The notes under the pieces were generated by a model. It worked only from the letters and a program-made list of their open reading frames with translations, had not been told where the DNA came from and searched no databases. 20,387 nt of DNA from a virus: positions 1 through 20,387 of the IMG/VR virus record IMGVR_UViG_3300009593_000162; one strand, 5' to 3'. Of this stretch, positions 1 to 9,900 are shown in pieces. How positions within the stretch are numbered: position 1 is the first letter of the stretch; every line of letters starts with the position of its first letter. Made by a program: the position numbers and the translations under genes.

Positions 1-71
1 CCCGCTCGGCGTTTCTTCTGCTTCGCCTTCTTGTGATATGAGTCGTATTCTTTTCTGTAGTTCCTAGCCAT
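1..71 (-). CDS. small basic phage protein, 5' part only (HNH-like family?)
   Basis: An ATG at 71-69 opens a frame that runs off the window at base 1, leaving 23 complete codons. The N-terminus begins MARNYRKEYD and is followed by a lysine/arginine-rich stretch ending KKRRA. The start overlaps the last 8 bases of the small terminase gene, which fits the tight packing of the block. From general knowledge, short basic phage proteins with an RNYRKEY...KKRRA type opening often continue into a small HNH-type nuclease domain and lie beside terminase genes. The part that would carry HNH residues is outside the window, so that identity is inference. It could instead be an unrelated DNA-binding protein. 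Confidence is moderate that it is a gene and low for function. Confidence 0.5.
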   Translation of the reverse strand, partial: MARNYRKEYDSYHKKAKQKKRRA

Positions 72-318
72 GAGCTGCTTCGTCAAACGGTAAGATTTTA
101 ACAAGACTTTCCATAGGGTTATCCTTAGCTAGTCCTGCGTGGATGCCATTGTCCTTCAAGAGCTGCCTAGCGGCATTGAGGTCGCTTGGGGCCGCTTCTC
201 CTGACTCAATACGAGTAATGAACTCGTTAATGAGGAGGGCCTGAAGGCTTTTGAGTTGTTCTTCTTGGTTGTCTACTTGTCCTTCCATTCCTTGATTGTC
301 TTTAATATTAAGTAGCAC
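64..318 (-). CDS. terS: terminase small subunit (T7 gp18-like)
   Basis: Predicted DNA-recognition subunit of the packaging motor, working with a large terminase that would lie past base 1. The protein is 84 aa, close to T7 gp18 (89 aa), acidic and helical. Its central segment SGEAAPSDLNAARQLLKDNG (about residues 39-58) resembles the helix-turn motif of T7-like small terminases. It lies right after the holin-like gene, the T7 17.5-18 order. The start is ambiguous. GTG at 318 has a GGGGGTGA purine stretch 7 bases upstream. ATG at 288 (74 aa) has AAGGA directly against it, too close for a normal ribosome site. I prefer the GTG, which overlaps the holin gene by 46 bases; the ATG would still overlap it by 16. 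Confidence 0.75.
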   Translation of the reverse strand: MLLNIKDNQGMEGQVDNQEEQLKSLQALLINEFITRIESGEAAPSDLNAARQLLKDNGIHAGLAKDNPMESLVKILPFDEAAHG

Positions 319-428
319 AGCGTGGTCACCCCCACCGCAATACCTACCATCGAGTTAATATCCGCGAGAGTAAAGGTGCCTAGCATACCTACTATGCCAA
401 CCGCAGCGGGGACATGGGTAGAGTCCAT
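273..428 (-). CDS. holin-like small membrane protein (T7 17.5 position)
   Basis: A 51-aa protein starting at ATG 428. The frame is open further upstream to a TTG at 464, but the ATG shares one base with the stop of the tail-fibre gene (TAATG at 430-426), a coupled arrangement also used elsewhere in this block, so the ATG is the better start. Residues about 28-44 (SMVGIAVGVTTLCYLIL) form a clear membrane segment. Residues about 6-21 are weakly hydrophobic and glycine-rich and may form a second. The tail is basic (KTIKEWKDK). Size, topology and position between tail fibre and small terminase match T7 gp17.5, the holin that times inner-membrane permeabilisation. Assignment rests on position and hydrophobicity, not a catalytic motif. 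Confidence 0.7.
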   Translation of the reverse strand: MDSTHVPAAVGIVGMLGTFTLADINSMVGIAVGVTTLCYLILKTIKEWKDK

Positions 429-1702
429 TATTTCGTAGCGATAATAGTTAAGGTTGGATAACAAATGTCCGTGGCTTCAGAGTTGTAAGCATTGTCATCA
501 AACCAGAAGTTTTTATGGAGCTTTGCGGGCCTAGAATCTGCGTTGCCTTCGTTCGTAGTTCCGTAGCGCTTAACTTGAAGCTTCATTGTCCTTAGCGAGT
601 TCCACTCAGAGGTGTTTTGCATATACCCAGTTGATGTATCTGTAGTTTTTGAGCCTTGCCCACCTCTGGTAAACACCCACTTAAAGTGCACCCTGCCTCC
701 GTAGAAATGCGCTGTGCCAGCACTAAACCTAGCTGTTGTTACCTCGTCGGAATCTAAGAAAAACTTGAAGTGAGCTAAAACAGCCGACGAGTATTGTTGA
801 AAACCGCTGTCCCAAGCCCCAACAGCTTTAGGAGCCAACAAGAACGAAAACTCATAAGAAATGCGTGAGGCATCAGTAGGAGGTGTATAAGCAAACACTG
901 AGCCTGTTACGTCTACAAAACTGTCGGTTGTTTCTTGAACTACGGGAGTTCCTCCACCGTCTTTAATAGTGGGGAGCGTATAAGTTCCTCCAGAAGCTTT
1001 GTTTACCAAGCTGCCGTCACAGATGCCTTGTATACACTCAAGAACTTCTCCACCCTTTGTCGGCAGGGTTAAAGTCTTACCGCTTAAATCAAGAGTAGAC
1101 GCCAACTCCGCTGCGCTAATCTCTCCATTCTGCAAAGTGACACTCTTACCGCTTAGGTCTAACGTGCTCGCTAAAGCTGCTGCTCCCACGGCCCCATTAT
1201 CTATTTTATCTGCTGTAACAGAATCGTCTACTAACTCAGGCGTGTCTACAGAGTTGTCTGTCATGTGAACAAGCTGAACAGAGTTTGTATTCAGTGTAGT
1301 AGTCCCTGAGCCTCCGCTAGTATTAGCGTCTTCAGCTACTTCTTGTGCCGCAAATAGGCCCTGCCTGTAAGCGTTGTCTAGGTCTGCTTCAGAGATGCGA
1401 GAGCCTCCTTGGAAGTCCACTAGAGGGTCCATGGTGGTCGCTCTGTAGATTCTAAAGGTGTCAGACGCGCTCGCGCTAGTAGGACCTGCACTTGGAGCCG
1501 CCGACAAGGTGATTATCTTCGTTGTCGTATTAACAGAAGCAACAGTAACAAACTTCCAAGTTCCGCTTACTTTAACAGCAAACTTGATGTCTCCTGTGTT
1601 TATGTAATCGAAAGTAAAAGGACCGAAGCTAGTCTGCCCAACTGCGTTTGTTGCTGAGCTTCCTGTGCCAAGGTTGCTTTCTGTATATGATTTATTAGCC
1701 AT
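428..1702 (-). CDS. tail fibre protein with T7 gp17-type N-terminal anchor
   Basis: A 424-aa receptor-binding fibre, shorter than T7 gp17 (553 aa). Residues about 1-125 match the T7 tail-fibre anchor family: a YINTGDIKFAVK strand segment, then IYRATT, then PLVDFQGGSRISEADLDNAY, which joins the fibre to the tail. Residues about 140-215 are a shaft with short imperfect repeats (DNSVDTPEL, VDDSVTADKI) and a 16-residue near-duplicate. Residues about 245-424 form a beta-rich tip with many aromatic and charged residues and no peptidase or lyase motif that I recognise. The start ATG is 21 bases after the internal-protein D stop and has no Shine-Dalgarno match. The tip is the part expected to set host range; its receptor is unknown. 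Confidence 0.85.
   Translation of the reverse strand: MANKSYTESNLGTGSSATNAVGQTSFGPFTFDYINTGDIKFAVKVSGTWKFVTVASVNTTTKIITLSAAPSAGPTSASASDTFRIYRATTMDPLVDFQGGSRISEADLDNAYRQGLFAAQEVAEDANTSGGSGTTTLNTNSVQLVHMTDNSVDTPELVDDSVTADKIDNGAVGAAALASTLDLSGKSVTLQNGEISAAELASTLDLSGKTLTLPTKGGEVLECIQGICDGSLVNKASGGTYTLPTIKDGGGTPVVQETTDSFVDVTGSVFAYTPPTDASRISYEFSFLLAPKAVGAWDSGFQQYSSAVLAHFKFFLDSDEVTTARFSAGTAHFYGGRVHFKWVFTRGGQGSKTTDTSTGYMQNTSEWNSLRTMKLQVKRYGTTNEGNADSRPAKLHKNFWFDDNAYNSEATDICYPTLTIIATK
1064..1180 (-). repeat. tandem 16-residue repeat in the tail-fibre shaft
   Basis: Two copies of a 16-residue unit, AALASTLDLSGKSVTL (residues 175-190, bases 1180-1133) and AELASTLDLSGKTLTL (residues 198-213, bases 1111-1064), are separated by seven residues, giving a 23-residue period. 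The DNA copies have diverged at many third positions, so this is an old duplication kept at protein level, as expected for a structural shaft module. Confidence 0.75.
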
Positions 1703-1723
1703 CTGTGATTATTGATTTAAGAT

Positions 1724-4700
1724 TTATCGGTTAAGTAGCTGTAAGTAGTCGGAGCGAACGTCCGTGAACTCTTTGAACATTTCGTTTTTTGCTAACGCTC
1801 TGTAGCGGTTTATTAAAGTAGAAATGATTTTAGTCCTTGGGTGGTCTTTCCCTGAAGTCATCGTAGTGACCTCTGGGTATGCTTGATATTCTTCTGACTC
1901 AATTACCTTCTTAAGAGCTTGCCTTAAAGTCATTCCTCTAATTGACACCTTTCCGGTTAACTCCTGATAACGGTCATAAGCGGTCTGGTCTTCGTCGTTT
2001 CTATATTCTCTAAGGTTTAAGCGCTCTCCCCCAACAGTCAAAATAGGAGAAGCGTGGCCTTTGCCTACTCCGTGCCCTTCTATCTCCATATCCACAATGT
2101 CCGTAGAAACATCGCTTGAAAAGATAGGGTTCAACCCTTTGACCAGTCCTCCAACATTTTGCTTTCTTTGTACCTCTCCTAGAAAGTTTCTTCTAGGCAT
2201 AAGCTTCGGACCCTTTCTCATTCCTTCAGGGAGCTTTTTCATCACTTTGTCCATTATAGTCCGTGCTTCTAAAATGGCGGGGTCTTGTCCTCCCGTAAAC
2301 ACGTTTTGAGAGGCATTTAGAGCGTTAGGCACAAACCCGGCTATGACGTTTCCTAATAGTTTTTCACCTTCTTGGTGCGGCTTCTTAAGAAACTCAAACA
2401 ATCCGTGTAAGTTTTCAATATACGATTTGTTTGTGATGTTGTTTGTGAGAGCGAGCGTAGTAACCCCAAACACCTTATTAAACGTAGTCCTATTTTCTTC
2501 AATTTCTTCCTCTGTCCCTAATGAGCCGCGCTCACCTTGTCTAGCTTCGTCAAACCCGTGAATAATGTCCGCCCAAATGCCAAGCATTGTCGCAAAAGGG
2601 TCTAATCGTTGGTAACTATACCATTTATCTCCAAGTTTTATTGAGTAAGGCTGCTTTCCTGTAGCTTTCCATGCTGATGCCTTAGCTTTATCTGACGGCG
2701 CGGCCCCAGTCATGCTGTCTTTGATGTTTTCGAGCAAATAAAGCGCTCCAACAGCCAACATACCGCCTGTAGCCAGTCTTCCGGTGTAATCAGCAGCTTC
2801 CATTGTGCCAGCCCTACGATACATGTCCTGAGCTTCCTTAACCATAGCATCAATGGCAGGTGTGCTTAGCTCTTTGCCGCCCGACTGTGCGCCCTTTCCA
2901 ATAGAGGTCAGTATCTTTTCATCCATGGCTGCGCTTATTTCTCCCCCTTTGCGGCCTCTAAGTCTGTTCATCACCATGCTGCCGGACTTGCCCATAGGTT
3001 TAATGGGCACGACACGACCTAACGCAAAAGTAATGATATTTGACGGAGTCCGCACAAAAGGAATAAGGAACGTCAACCAAGGACTTGATTGCGCTAGTGT
3101 TCCCAAAGCCTTTACAGCGGGATTTGTGACCTCGTTAGTAAACGTATTTAACAACGCAAAGTCTGTTCCCCCTTCGACGAGTTGGTTTCGTTGCCCTAAG
3201 TCTTTAGCTTTATAAATAGAGCCGTCTTCCAAAGTCAGCTCATGGTTATAAAAGTGCTCGTCCATGTATTTCTTCGTCTCAAAGCGCTCTTGACCAAACT
3301 CGATTACTTCCCCGGCTTTTCTCCGCGCAGCAAGCGAGTTTTGAGCCTCTTTAAGCACGTTGGCTTCGTTCCTAAAGCGACCTTCGCTAGTGATTAAGCC
3401 TTCAAACCCGTCATTAACAAACCTAGCCAACCCTTTTCCTTTTAAGCCTTTTTCATATCCCTCAACAGCAAGCATTGTTCTTGTGTGAGACCTAAAGCTG
3501 AGCTGTTTAAAGAACTCATCACCCATCATCAAAATTCTCGTAGGGTGCCGCACAGCGGTTCCAAGCCAGTTAATGGCTTTGTGTAAACCGTTGGCGTTCG
3601 GTCCTTCCCCTTTAGCGCTATATATCGCTTTGTCTCCTAATCGGTCGCTTCTAAACGCAGTGTGTCCTTGAATAGACTTAGCTTCGTCATCAATAAACGA
3701 CTTGCTGGCGTATTTTAAGGCGTCAATAATTGACTCTACGTGGAACAAGCTCCCTAAGTGCGCCTTCAATAGCTTTAGGTTTCCGTTAGCAATAGCACCC
3801 GCTGAAATCTCAAAGTGCCGCAGCGCCATGGTCAGAGAGTTACCCAAGCCATTAACAATCCAAGTAGTTGGAGAACCAAGAAGGGCGTTAATAAACCATT
3901 CTTGTGTAATCGCCATGCCTTTGCGCTTAGAGGGAATAAACTTAGCAAGCGCCGCATTGGTGGACTGCATTGACGCTTCAACTCCCTCGCCCATTTGCTT
4001 TACGTTATGAACGTCTTTTGTAATTGCTTGGATTTCCTTTAAGAACTTCCCTTCTTTACCAGCCTTTACTTCATTCCTAAAGACACGTTGAGCCGTCTTG
4101 CTTGCCACGGAATCACCTTGTAGCTCAAACCCAAGACGCCTGTTCTGTCCTGCAATGTCCCGCCCAATGCTAGTTGTGCCTGTTTCATACAGGTCGCGTC
4201 TCATGCGCAACCCAAGAGACCAGTCGGTTCCTATGTCGGCCCAGAGTTCTTGCACAGCAAGCCATCTGTCCATTGACGAAAACAACTCAGTCATAGACGC
4301 TTCGTAATCAAGCTTCTTAGTAACAGAGCCTTCAGTAATAACTACTATGCCGTTATCTCGCGCCTCTACTGCGTTATCTACTTTAGCCTTAATGTCTTTT
4401 CCTGCTTCTTCAAGAACACCAAACAAAGCTTCTTGAGTATTCTGCAACGCCCTCAAATCTTTGCCGCTTTTTGCAAAGTCTTCTAACCCTTGCAGAGACT
4501 TTTGTGAGTTACCTCCAGTAGCATCGATACCAGCTCTCGCTAGCTCTTCTACTTCTTCATACGTTACTTTTTTAGCTCCAGCTTTGGTTGCCCCTATTTT
4601 GGCTAAACGCGAAACAATAGCCCTGACTTCAGGGACGCTTTTAGCAAACTTAACCGCCCCGTAAGACGCGTTTGGTTTCGAGCTGTCTAGCTGACTTGCT

Positions 4701-6892
4701 TTGGATATTAACTTGTCTGCTTCGTTTTCTAGCTTTGAAATGACAAGCTCTTTAGAGTCTTTACCTTTAGCAACGTCGTTCAGTATATCCCGCGCAAACT
4801 CTTTCTTGCTCGCCTTGTCTAACGCTTTTGTAGACTCTCCAAGGTTTTCTACAAACCAAGCATCTAGCTCGTTATCTGTAGCGTTATCTACATCAATAGG
4901 TCTGTATACTGGGGGCTCATTAGGCGTCTCTTGTTCCTTGTAACTACTAATTACGTCCGCCTTTTCTTCTATAAGCTCTGCTACTTTGTCGGATTTTTTA
5001 ATAGCGGTCCATTCTTTTGGAACCCCTGATTGTGAGTCATCTCCTAAGATTTTTTGAGCATCTACACGCTTAACGGTATAGTCATCGGGGTTTTTGCCCT
5101 CTGCTTTAATGGCAGCTAAAGCGCTGCTTTTAGTCTTAAAGAAAGGACTAATAATCTTGTCGCTTTCTGAGGCACCAACAAACCCAGCACCCGTTCCTTG
5201 TTCCCACCCTTTTGGCTTAATCGTGTTGGGAAGCGAAAGAACACGCTCTTTTTCTTTGGTAATTTCTTGTAAACTCTTTTCGTCTGCTATGCGGCGCTTC
5301 TCCGCAACGGCTCCTGTATCTGAGTCTCCAAATTCAAACTCGTCAAGCTCTGCCCTATTACGCATGGCAGCTTGCTCAGCAAAAAGAGTTTCTCCCGCTG
5401 GGGCTTCAGTCGTTTCTTCTTCAATAAGCTTTTTAACTTCTGCTGCTTCGGCGGCCTCTTTGTCAGCAATGTCGCGCTTAACCTTTAACGAAGACAAATC
5501 AACCCCAACATCGGCGGTAGCGTCGTCTGTAAACAAAGAACCCATTCCCGGCAAAGGCTGCGCAGTGGGGGTATTATCTTGTTTTGCCGCCTTCTTTGCT
5601 GCTTCTTGTGCGGCTTTCTTGGCTTCTTTTACCGCTTTCTTGTAGTTCTTGCCGGACATTTTGCCCAGCGAGCCCTTCCCGGTAGCGACCCATTCTTCAA
5701 ACGACAACAAATCCTTTCTAACGAATGGCTCTCCTCCAAGCTCTCCTTTTACTAAACGCTTAGCACGCCTTTCATACTCTTCTCTTAGAAGGCTTTCAGG
5801 AGTTTCTGTGGCTCTCACCACGGCTTCTGGCTTAGGTTCTTCTGAGACCTTTCTCTTTGTTACTGACTCATAGATTACAGTATTCTGTTCGTCTCGCGCT
5901 TGGCTCTCAAACTGTCTTACCGCTTTGCGTTCGTCAGGAGTAACCGCATTAATTTCTATCGCTTCGGCGTAAGCCTCCACTTCGTCTACCTCTTCGCCGC
6001 GAGCTTTTTGCTCGCTCATAATCCGCGATTTGTCGCGAAATACCTTAAAGGTCTTGTTTAAGCCGCTAACTGCGGCCTTAGCGCCTACAAAAGCGCTTCC
6101 GACAACTCCACCAACAACAATACCTTCAATAACATTCTTAAACCTTTCTTCTATTTCATTATTGTCCGTGCGCTCTGGGTCGTAAGATAGATATGAAAGC
6201 AATGCGCTGCTATCTTCTCCCTTGTGATTCGTGAGCAAGTTAGACAGACGAGCCTCTTCCCCTTTAAAGGCTACAAAGTCCGCCATGGCTCCTGCCACGG
6301 TAAATTGAGCCGCCTTTCTAACGGAAGGTTTAGCCTTTCTTAGTTTTCTAAGGGTAGACAGCTTAACCGTTGTGGCTCCTTTAGAGGCAGAGCTAATAAC
6401 ACCTTTAGAAATTAACGAGCCTGACTTAGTGGCTAGCTTACCAGCCTGAGTAACTTTACCGAGTTTACCGGCGACCCCCACAAAAGGAACAAACGCCGAA
6501 GCAAACTGAACAACACCCTCTCCAAGCATCCCGGGGATGGTCTTAGATTTGCCAAAGAGACTGTTATCGCTTCTGTCCCAATCCCAAAGACGGTCTCCAG
6601 TTACAAAATCCAACAGACCATACACGCCTTCTGCAAAGCCTTCTACGCCTCGGAACCCCATTAACGCGGCGTCTACTATATAGTCAGACCCTTTTACTTT
6701 TTCGGATTCTTCGGCTTCGTTTAAAGCCTGTCCCGCTAAGCTTGCGCTATTTTCTAAAGGGACTTCTTGTGAAAAAGTCTCCTGTTCTTGTTCTGGGTTT
6801 TGCAAAGAGCTTTGACTCTGAGTCGCTTGCTCTACAGCGTTGCCTTTAGCTGTAGCTTGTTCAACTATAGAAGGAATGTTAAAATTAGGCAT
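1724..6892 (-). CDS. internal virion protein D / DNA-ejection protein (T7 gp16 position)
   Basis: A 1722-aa protein, longer than T7 gp16 (1318 aa), placed between internal protein C and the tail fibre as gp16 is. In T7 this protein leaves the head, crosses the envelope and pulls in the first DNA. Visible parts: a Gln/Glu-rich N-terminus (1-60); hydrophobic helices near 120-150 and 250-275; a Lys/Ala-rich helix near 417-440; a long charged helical middle; a segment near 1000-1150 including NALLGSPTTWIVNGLGNS and GDEFFKQLSFRSHTR, a pattern I associate with large podoviral ejection proteins; and hydrophobic stretches near 1270-1290 (WLTFLIPFVRTPSN) and 1375-1395. I find no transglycosylase motif at the N-terminus, where T7 gp16 carries one. 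The start has an AT-rich leader without a Shine-Dalgarno match. Confidence 0.8.
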   Translation of the reverse strand: MPNFNIPSIVEQATAKGNAVEQATQSQSSLQNPEQEQETFSQEVPLENSASLAGQALNEAEESEKVKGSDYIVDAALMGFRGVEGFAEGVYGLLDFVTGDRLWDWDRSDNSLFGKSKTIPGMLGEGVVQFASAFVPFVGVAGKLGKVTQAGKLATKSGSLISKGVISSASKGATTVKLSTLRKLRKAKPSVRKAAQFTVAGAMADFVAFKGEEARLSNLLTNHKGEDSSALLSYLSYDPERTDNNEIEERFKNVIEGIVVGGVVGSAFVGAKAAVSGLNKTFKVFRDKSRIMSEQKARGEEVDEVEAYAEAIEINAVTPDERKAVRQFESQARDEQNTVIYESVTKRKVSEEPKPEAVVRATETPESLLREEYERRAKRLVKGELGGEPFVRKDLLSFEEWVATGKGSLGKMSGKNYKKAVKEAKKAAQEAAKKAAKQDNTPTAQPLPGMGSLFTDDATADVGVDLSSLKVKRDIADKEAAEAAEVKKLIEEETTEAPAGETLFAEQAAMRNRAELDEFEFGDSDTGAVAEKRRIADEKSLQEITKEKERVLSLPNTIKPKGWEQGTGAGFVGASESDKIISPFFKTKSSALAAIKAEGKNPDDYTVKRVDAQKILGDDSQSGVPKEWTAIKKSDKVAELIEEKADVISSYKEQETPNEPPVYRPIDVDNATDNELDAWFVENLGESTKALDKASKKEFARDILNDVAKGKDSKELVISKLENEADKLISKASQLDSSKPNASYGAVKFAKSVPEVRAIVSRLAKIGATKAGAKKVTYEEVEELARAGIDATGGNSQKSLQGLEDFAKSGKDLRALQNTQEALFGVLEEAGKDIKAKVDNAVEARDNGIVVITEGSVTKKLDYEASMTELFSSMDRWLAVQELWADIGTDWSLGLRMRRDLYETGTTSIGRDIAGQNRRLGFELQGDSVASKTAQRVFRNEVKAGKEGKFLKEIQAITKDVHNVKQMGEGVEASMQSTNAALAKFIPSKRKGMAITQEWFINALLGSPTTWIVNGLGNSLTMALRHFEISAGAIANGNLKLLKAHLGSLFHVESIIDALKYASKSFIDDEAKSIQGHTAFRSDRLGDKAIYSAKGEGPNANGLHKAINWLGTAVRHPTRILMMGDEFFKQLSFRSHTRTMLAVEGYEKGLKGKGLARFVNDGFEGLITSEGRFRNEANVLKEAQNSLAARRKAGEVIEFGQERFETKKYMDEHFYNHELTLEDGSIYKAKDLGQRNQLVEGGTDFALLNTFTNEVTNPAVKALGTLAQSSPWLTFLIPFVRTPSNIITFALGRVVPIKPMGKSGSMVMNRLRGRKGGEISAAMDEKILTSIGKGAQSGGKELSTPAIDAMVKEAQDMYRRAGTMEAADYTGRLATGGMLAVGALYLLENIKDSMTGAAPSDKAKASAWKATGKQPYSIKLGDKWYSYQRLDPFATMLGIWADIIHGFDEARQGERGSLGTEEEIEENRTTFNKVFGVTTLALTNNITNKSYIENLHGLFEFLKKPHQEGEKLLGNVIAGFVPNALNASQNVFTGGQDPAILEARTIMDKVMKKLPEGMRKGPKLMPRRNFLGEVQRKQNVGGLVKGLNPIFSSDVSTDIVDMEIEGHGVGKGHASPILTVGGERLNLREYRNDEDQTAYDRYQELTGKVSIRGMTLRQALKKVIESEEYQAYPEVTTMTSGKDHPRTKIISTLINRYRALAKNEMFKEFTDVRSDYLQLLNR

Positions 6893-6910
6893 GAGTATAT
6901 TAAGTATAAA

Positions 6911-9900
6911 TTAGTTAGAGAACGCTTCGTAATAAGGGTGCTTGTATTGCTCTTCAAGCAGGCGTTGAGGGGACGAATACCCATAGGCTTCTGCTATAGA
7001 TACCCATTGTTTAGCGCTAATTCCTGTGACGCTAATGACGTTTTTTAAGCTTCGGTCTTTTTCAGGCAGCCCGGTTATAACTGGCTTATTAGCTTCAAAA
7101 TGATTGCTTTCAAGCGTTACGGGTTTTCTGGTTTCCTGCCACGTTCGGGTGTCCTTAATGTCTTTGGCAGAATGCTCAGAGTCTTCTTGGTTAAAGAAAT
7201 AATCTGCGTCATAAGCTACAAACGGCCTATCTTTTAGCGAGTCATTAGATTCAAGTGTTTCTCTGGTTTTTACCAAATCCGCTAACACAGACGGCTCTAC
7301 TGAAAGAGCGTTTGCATCGCGAACTTCTTGTTGAAACAGACCAAGCATAAAATTATAATGTTCGGCAAATTTCTCGGTCTTACCAAAGAAAGGAACAGAA
7401 TTAGAAGCTTGGTCCGCATATTTAGTTAGAGCGGCCCTAAAGGAACCCCCGGGTTTCGCAAAGACATCTACACGGGCTTTTGCGGAAGCTTCCACTTCAG
7501 CCCATACATTGAGATACACACTTCTTTCTCTTTTTCCCAGCCCCGGACCGGTGTCGCTGTCTTTAGTAAATTTAGCGGTTTTCAATGCTATAGTAGCGTC
7601 AGGTATATTTATGGAGCCCAGCTCGTCCTCAGTCTTCCAGACTCTTTTATACTTTCTACGCCCCGTCTTCTCGTCAGTTTCCGCTTCTACTTCTTTTGTA
7701 AAACGCCTGTATCTAGTAGGAAAGCTGCTGTCTTCGCTGAAGTCTTTTGACATAAAATTAAAAGCACCCTTAAGCAGCCCTCCCCACCCGCCCATGCTTT
7801 CGCTTCTCTTTTTAGCTTCTTCTTGGGTTTCTTTTAACCCTTGAGTATACGGGTATACCGGCATCTCTTTTCTAGGGATGTCTGTATAAGATAGAGTTTT
7901 CTGCGCTTCTTTTGTAAGCTGCTCGGCTCCAGATTCTTCGATTTCTGCCTCTTTTTGCTTAACGCTGAAGTGGCTCTCTACGTCTTCTCTAAACTTTGCG
8001 TTTATCTCTTCAAGTTTGGCGCGTAGTTCTTGGGGATAATCAGCAGTTAAAGGGTTATCTGGTATCACATTTTCAATAGCTATTTCATAAGCTACCATTA
8101 AGGGCGCGAGTTCTGCTTGTAAAGTGCCGCTTTCATCATACGTCATCCTATTTTGAATTCCCATCCACCCTTCCTTCCCACTAGCTTTAGCTAAAACAAG
8201 TCTAGCGGCTTCCTTGCCCGGGGAATTTTCGTCATACCCAACCTTTACTACCGTTTCAAACAAAACGGAGGGTTCGGCTTGGTTTATAAACCAGCTTTGC
8301 TCTTCTAACATCTCTACCCTTACCTGTCTTCTCTTTCCCTTAAGAGACATCAATGTATCCGCAAGCGTGCCGTAGGCTTCTAACCGCTCCTCTTCCGGTA
8401 AGCTTCGCAACTCTTCTTCTAAATCGGGAAACTGCTCTACTACATAATCCAAGAACGCCTCTTCTGTAGCTTGAACTTCTTCTGGTGTGTTGCCAGTAGC
8501 GTCTACAGCTAGCGTTCCGGGCGCTTGGTGTTCTGTAATCGCTGCAACGATTGTTAATAAAGCGTTATCGTTGGGGTTGAGCCCTACAACTTTGTAAGCA
8601 GCTGGGATAACCTTCTTTTTATAGGCCTTGAGCTTTTTTTCTTTTAGAACCATTTTTTGCTCTTTTGCCCTTTCTGTAGCTTCTTCTAGGTTCGTTACAT
8701 AAGTCGGAAAGTTGGTGTGGTCTTTAAAAAGCACCCCATCGACTCGTAAAGTTTCCCCTAATTCTTGTAGAGTTAACGCAAACATCTTCGCGTCCTTTTC
8801 GTCAGCAGCCGCTGCCGCTATAAGTCCTCCTTTGCCATTAGCAGATGGGTTACCCCCGATTAGCCTAAGAATCGAGTCGCTCCGCATGGCTTGCAGCTCT
8901 TTAAACACCTCTGACTCTTCTATCGGAATTGAGACTGTTTCCGGTGGGTTTTTTACAAAATCCGCCACTTCCAGTGCTCGCCGATAGGTGTATTCGTCAT
9001 ACAGGTTATCAAGGGAAATCTCCTCGTCGCTTAGTATCCTCGCTACCCGCTGTCTTTGAGAAGGGCTAAGAGAGTCTAAATACGCGTTCGTATTTTCTAT
9101 AGTTGTGGCAGAAGAGTCTACTCCGCTATAAGCCACTGATTCTACTGAAGGTCCGGGTAAAGGCGCTGCCAATGTAGTCGGGCGCTTTAACAGCGCGTTT
9201 GCGGTTTGTTTATCTTGCTGCGCTTCTGACGCTTTTAAGAACCCAGCAACTAGCTCGGGCATAGCAACCGAGTTGAACTGAGAAACAGAACTCATAAACC
9301 CCTTACCCATTTCCGATTCAGGGTTTAACTGTTTGGATTCTAAATATTCCGTTAAGAGCCCCTTTGACGTTTCCTCGGCTTGCTCTCTTGTAAGGACTGT
9401 TGATAAGCCATCTTCGCTTAGCCCATCTTTAATTTCCTGCTCTCTTTTTTTAATAAACCCTACGTAATCGGGATACAGTCCTGCGCCCATTCGGCGCAAT
9501 GCGCGTATCTCCCCTAAAGGGTGCTCATGCCGCGCAGCGGGGCCAACCGCGTTATCCACTTTACGCTCGGCGTTCTTTATGCCGATTTGAAGTTCTTCCG
9601 CTTCTTGTCGAGCCTGTTCGCGATATAGTTTCTGGTTTTCTTCTCCCAGCGAACTCCACCAACTGTCCCACTCAGCGTCTTGGCGTTGTGTGTTTATTTC
9701 GTTGGTCTTAAGCTCTTGTTGCAAAATGCGCTCTGATATTTGTTGGTTCTGTATTCCAGCTTGTGCGATTTGCTCCCCAACCTTTTGCCTAGAAATAGCC
9801 TCTCCCTCGATAGCCGCTTGCAGACCTTCTTGCTTAAGAGCTTCTTGCTCTTTTTGCATTTGGTAATTTGTGTATTCCGACAACAAACTACTAACCGACG

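Noticed and set aside
429-464. A TTG start giving a 63-residue form of the holin-like protein.
   Set aside because: It lies inside the fibre gene and adds a polar stretch before the membrane segment. ATG 428 makes a TAATG junction like others in the block.
5094-5645. A 183-codon plus-strand frame opposite the ejection protein.
   Set aside because: It is a Ser/Ala/Leu-rich mirror of the Lys/Glu/Ala-rich coding strand, with no sensible domain and no ribosome site context.
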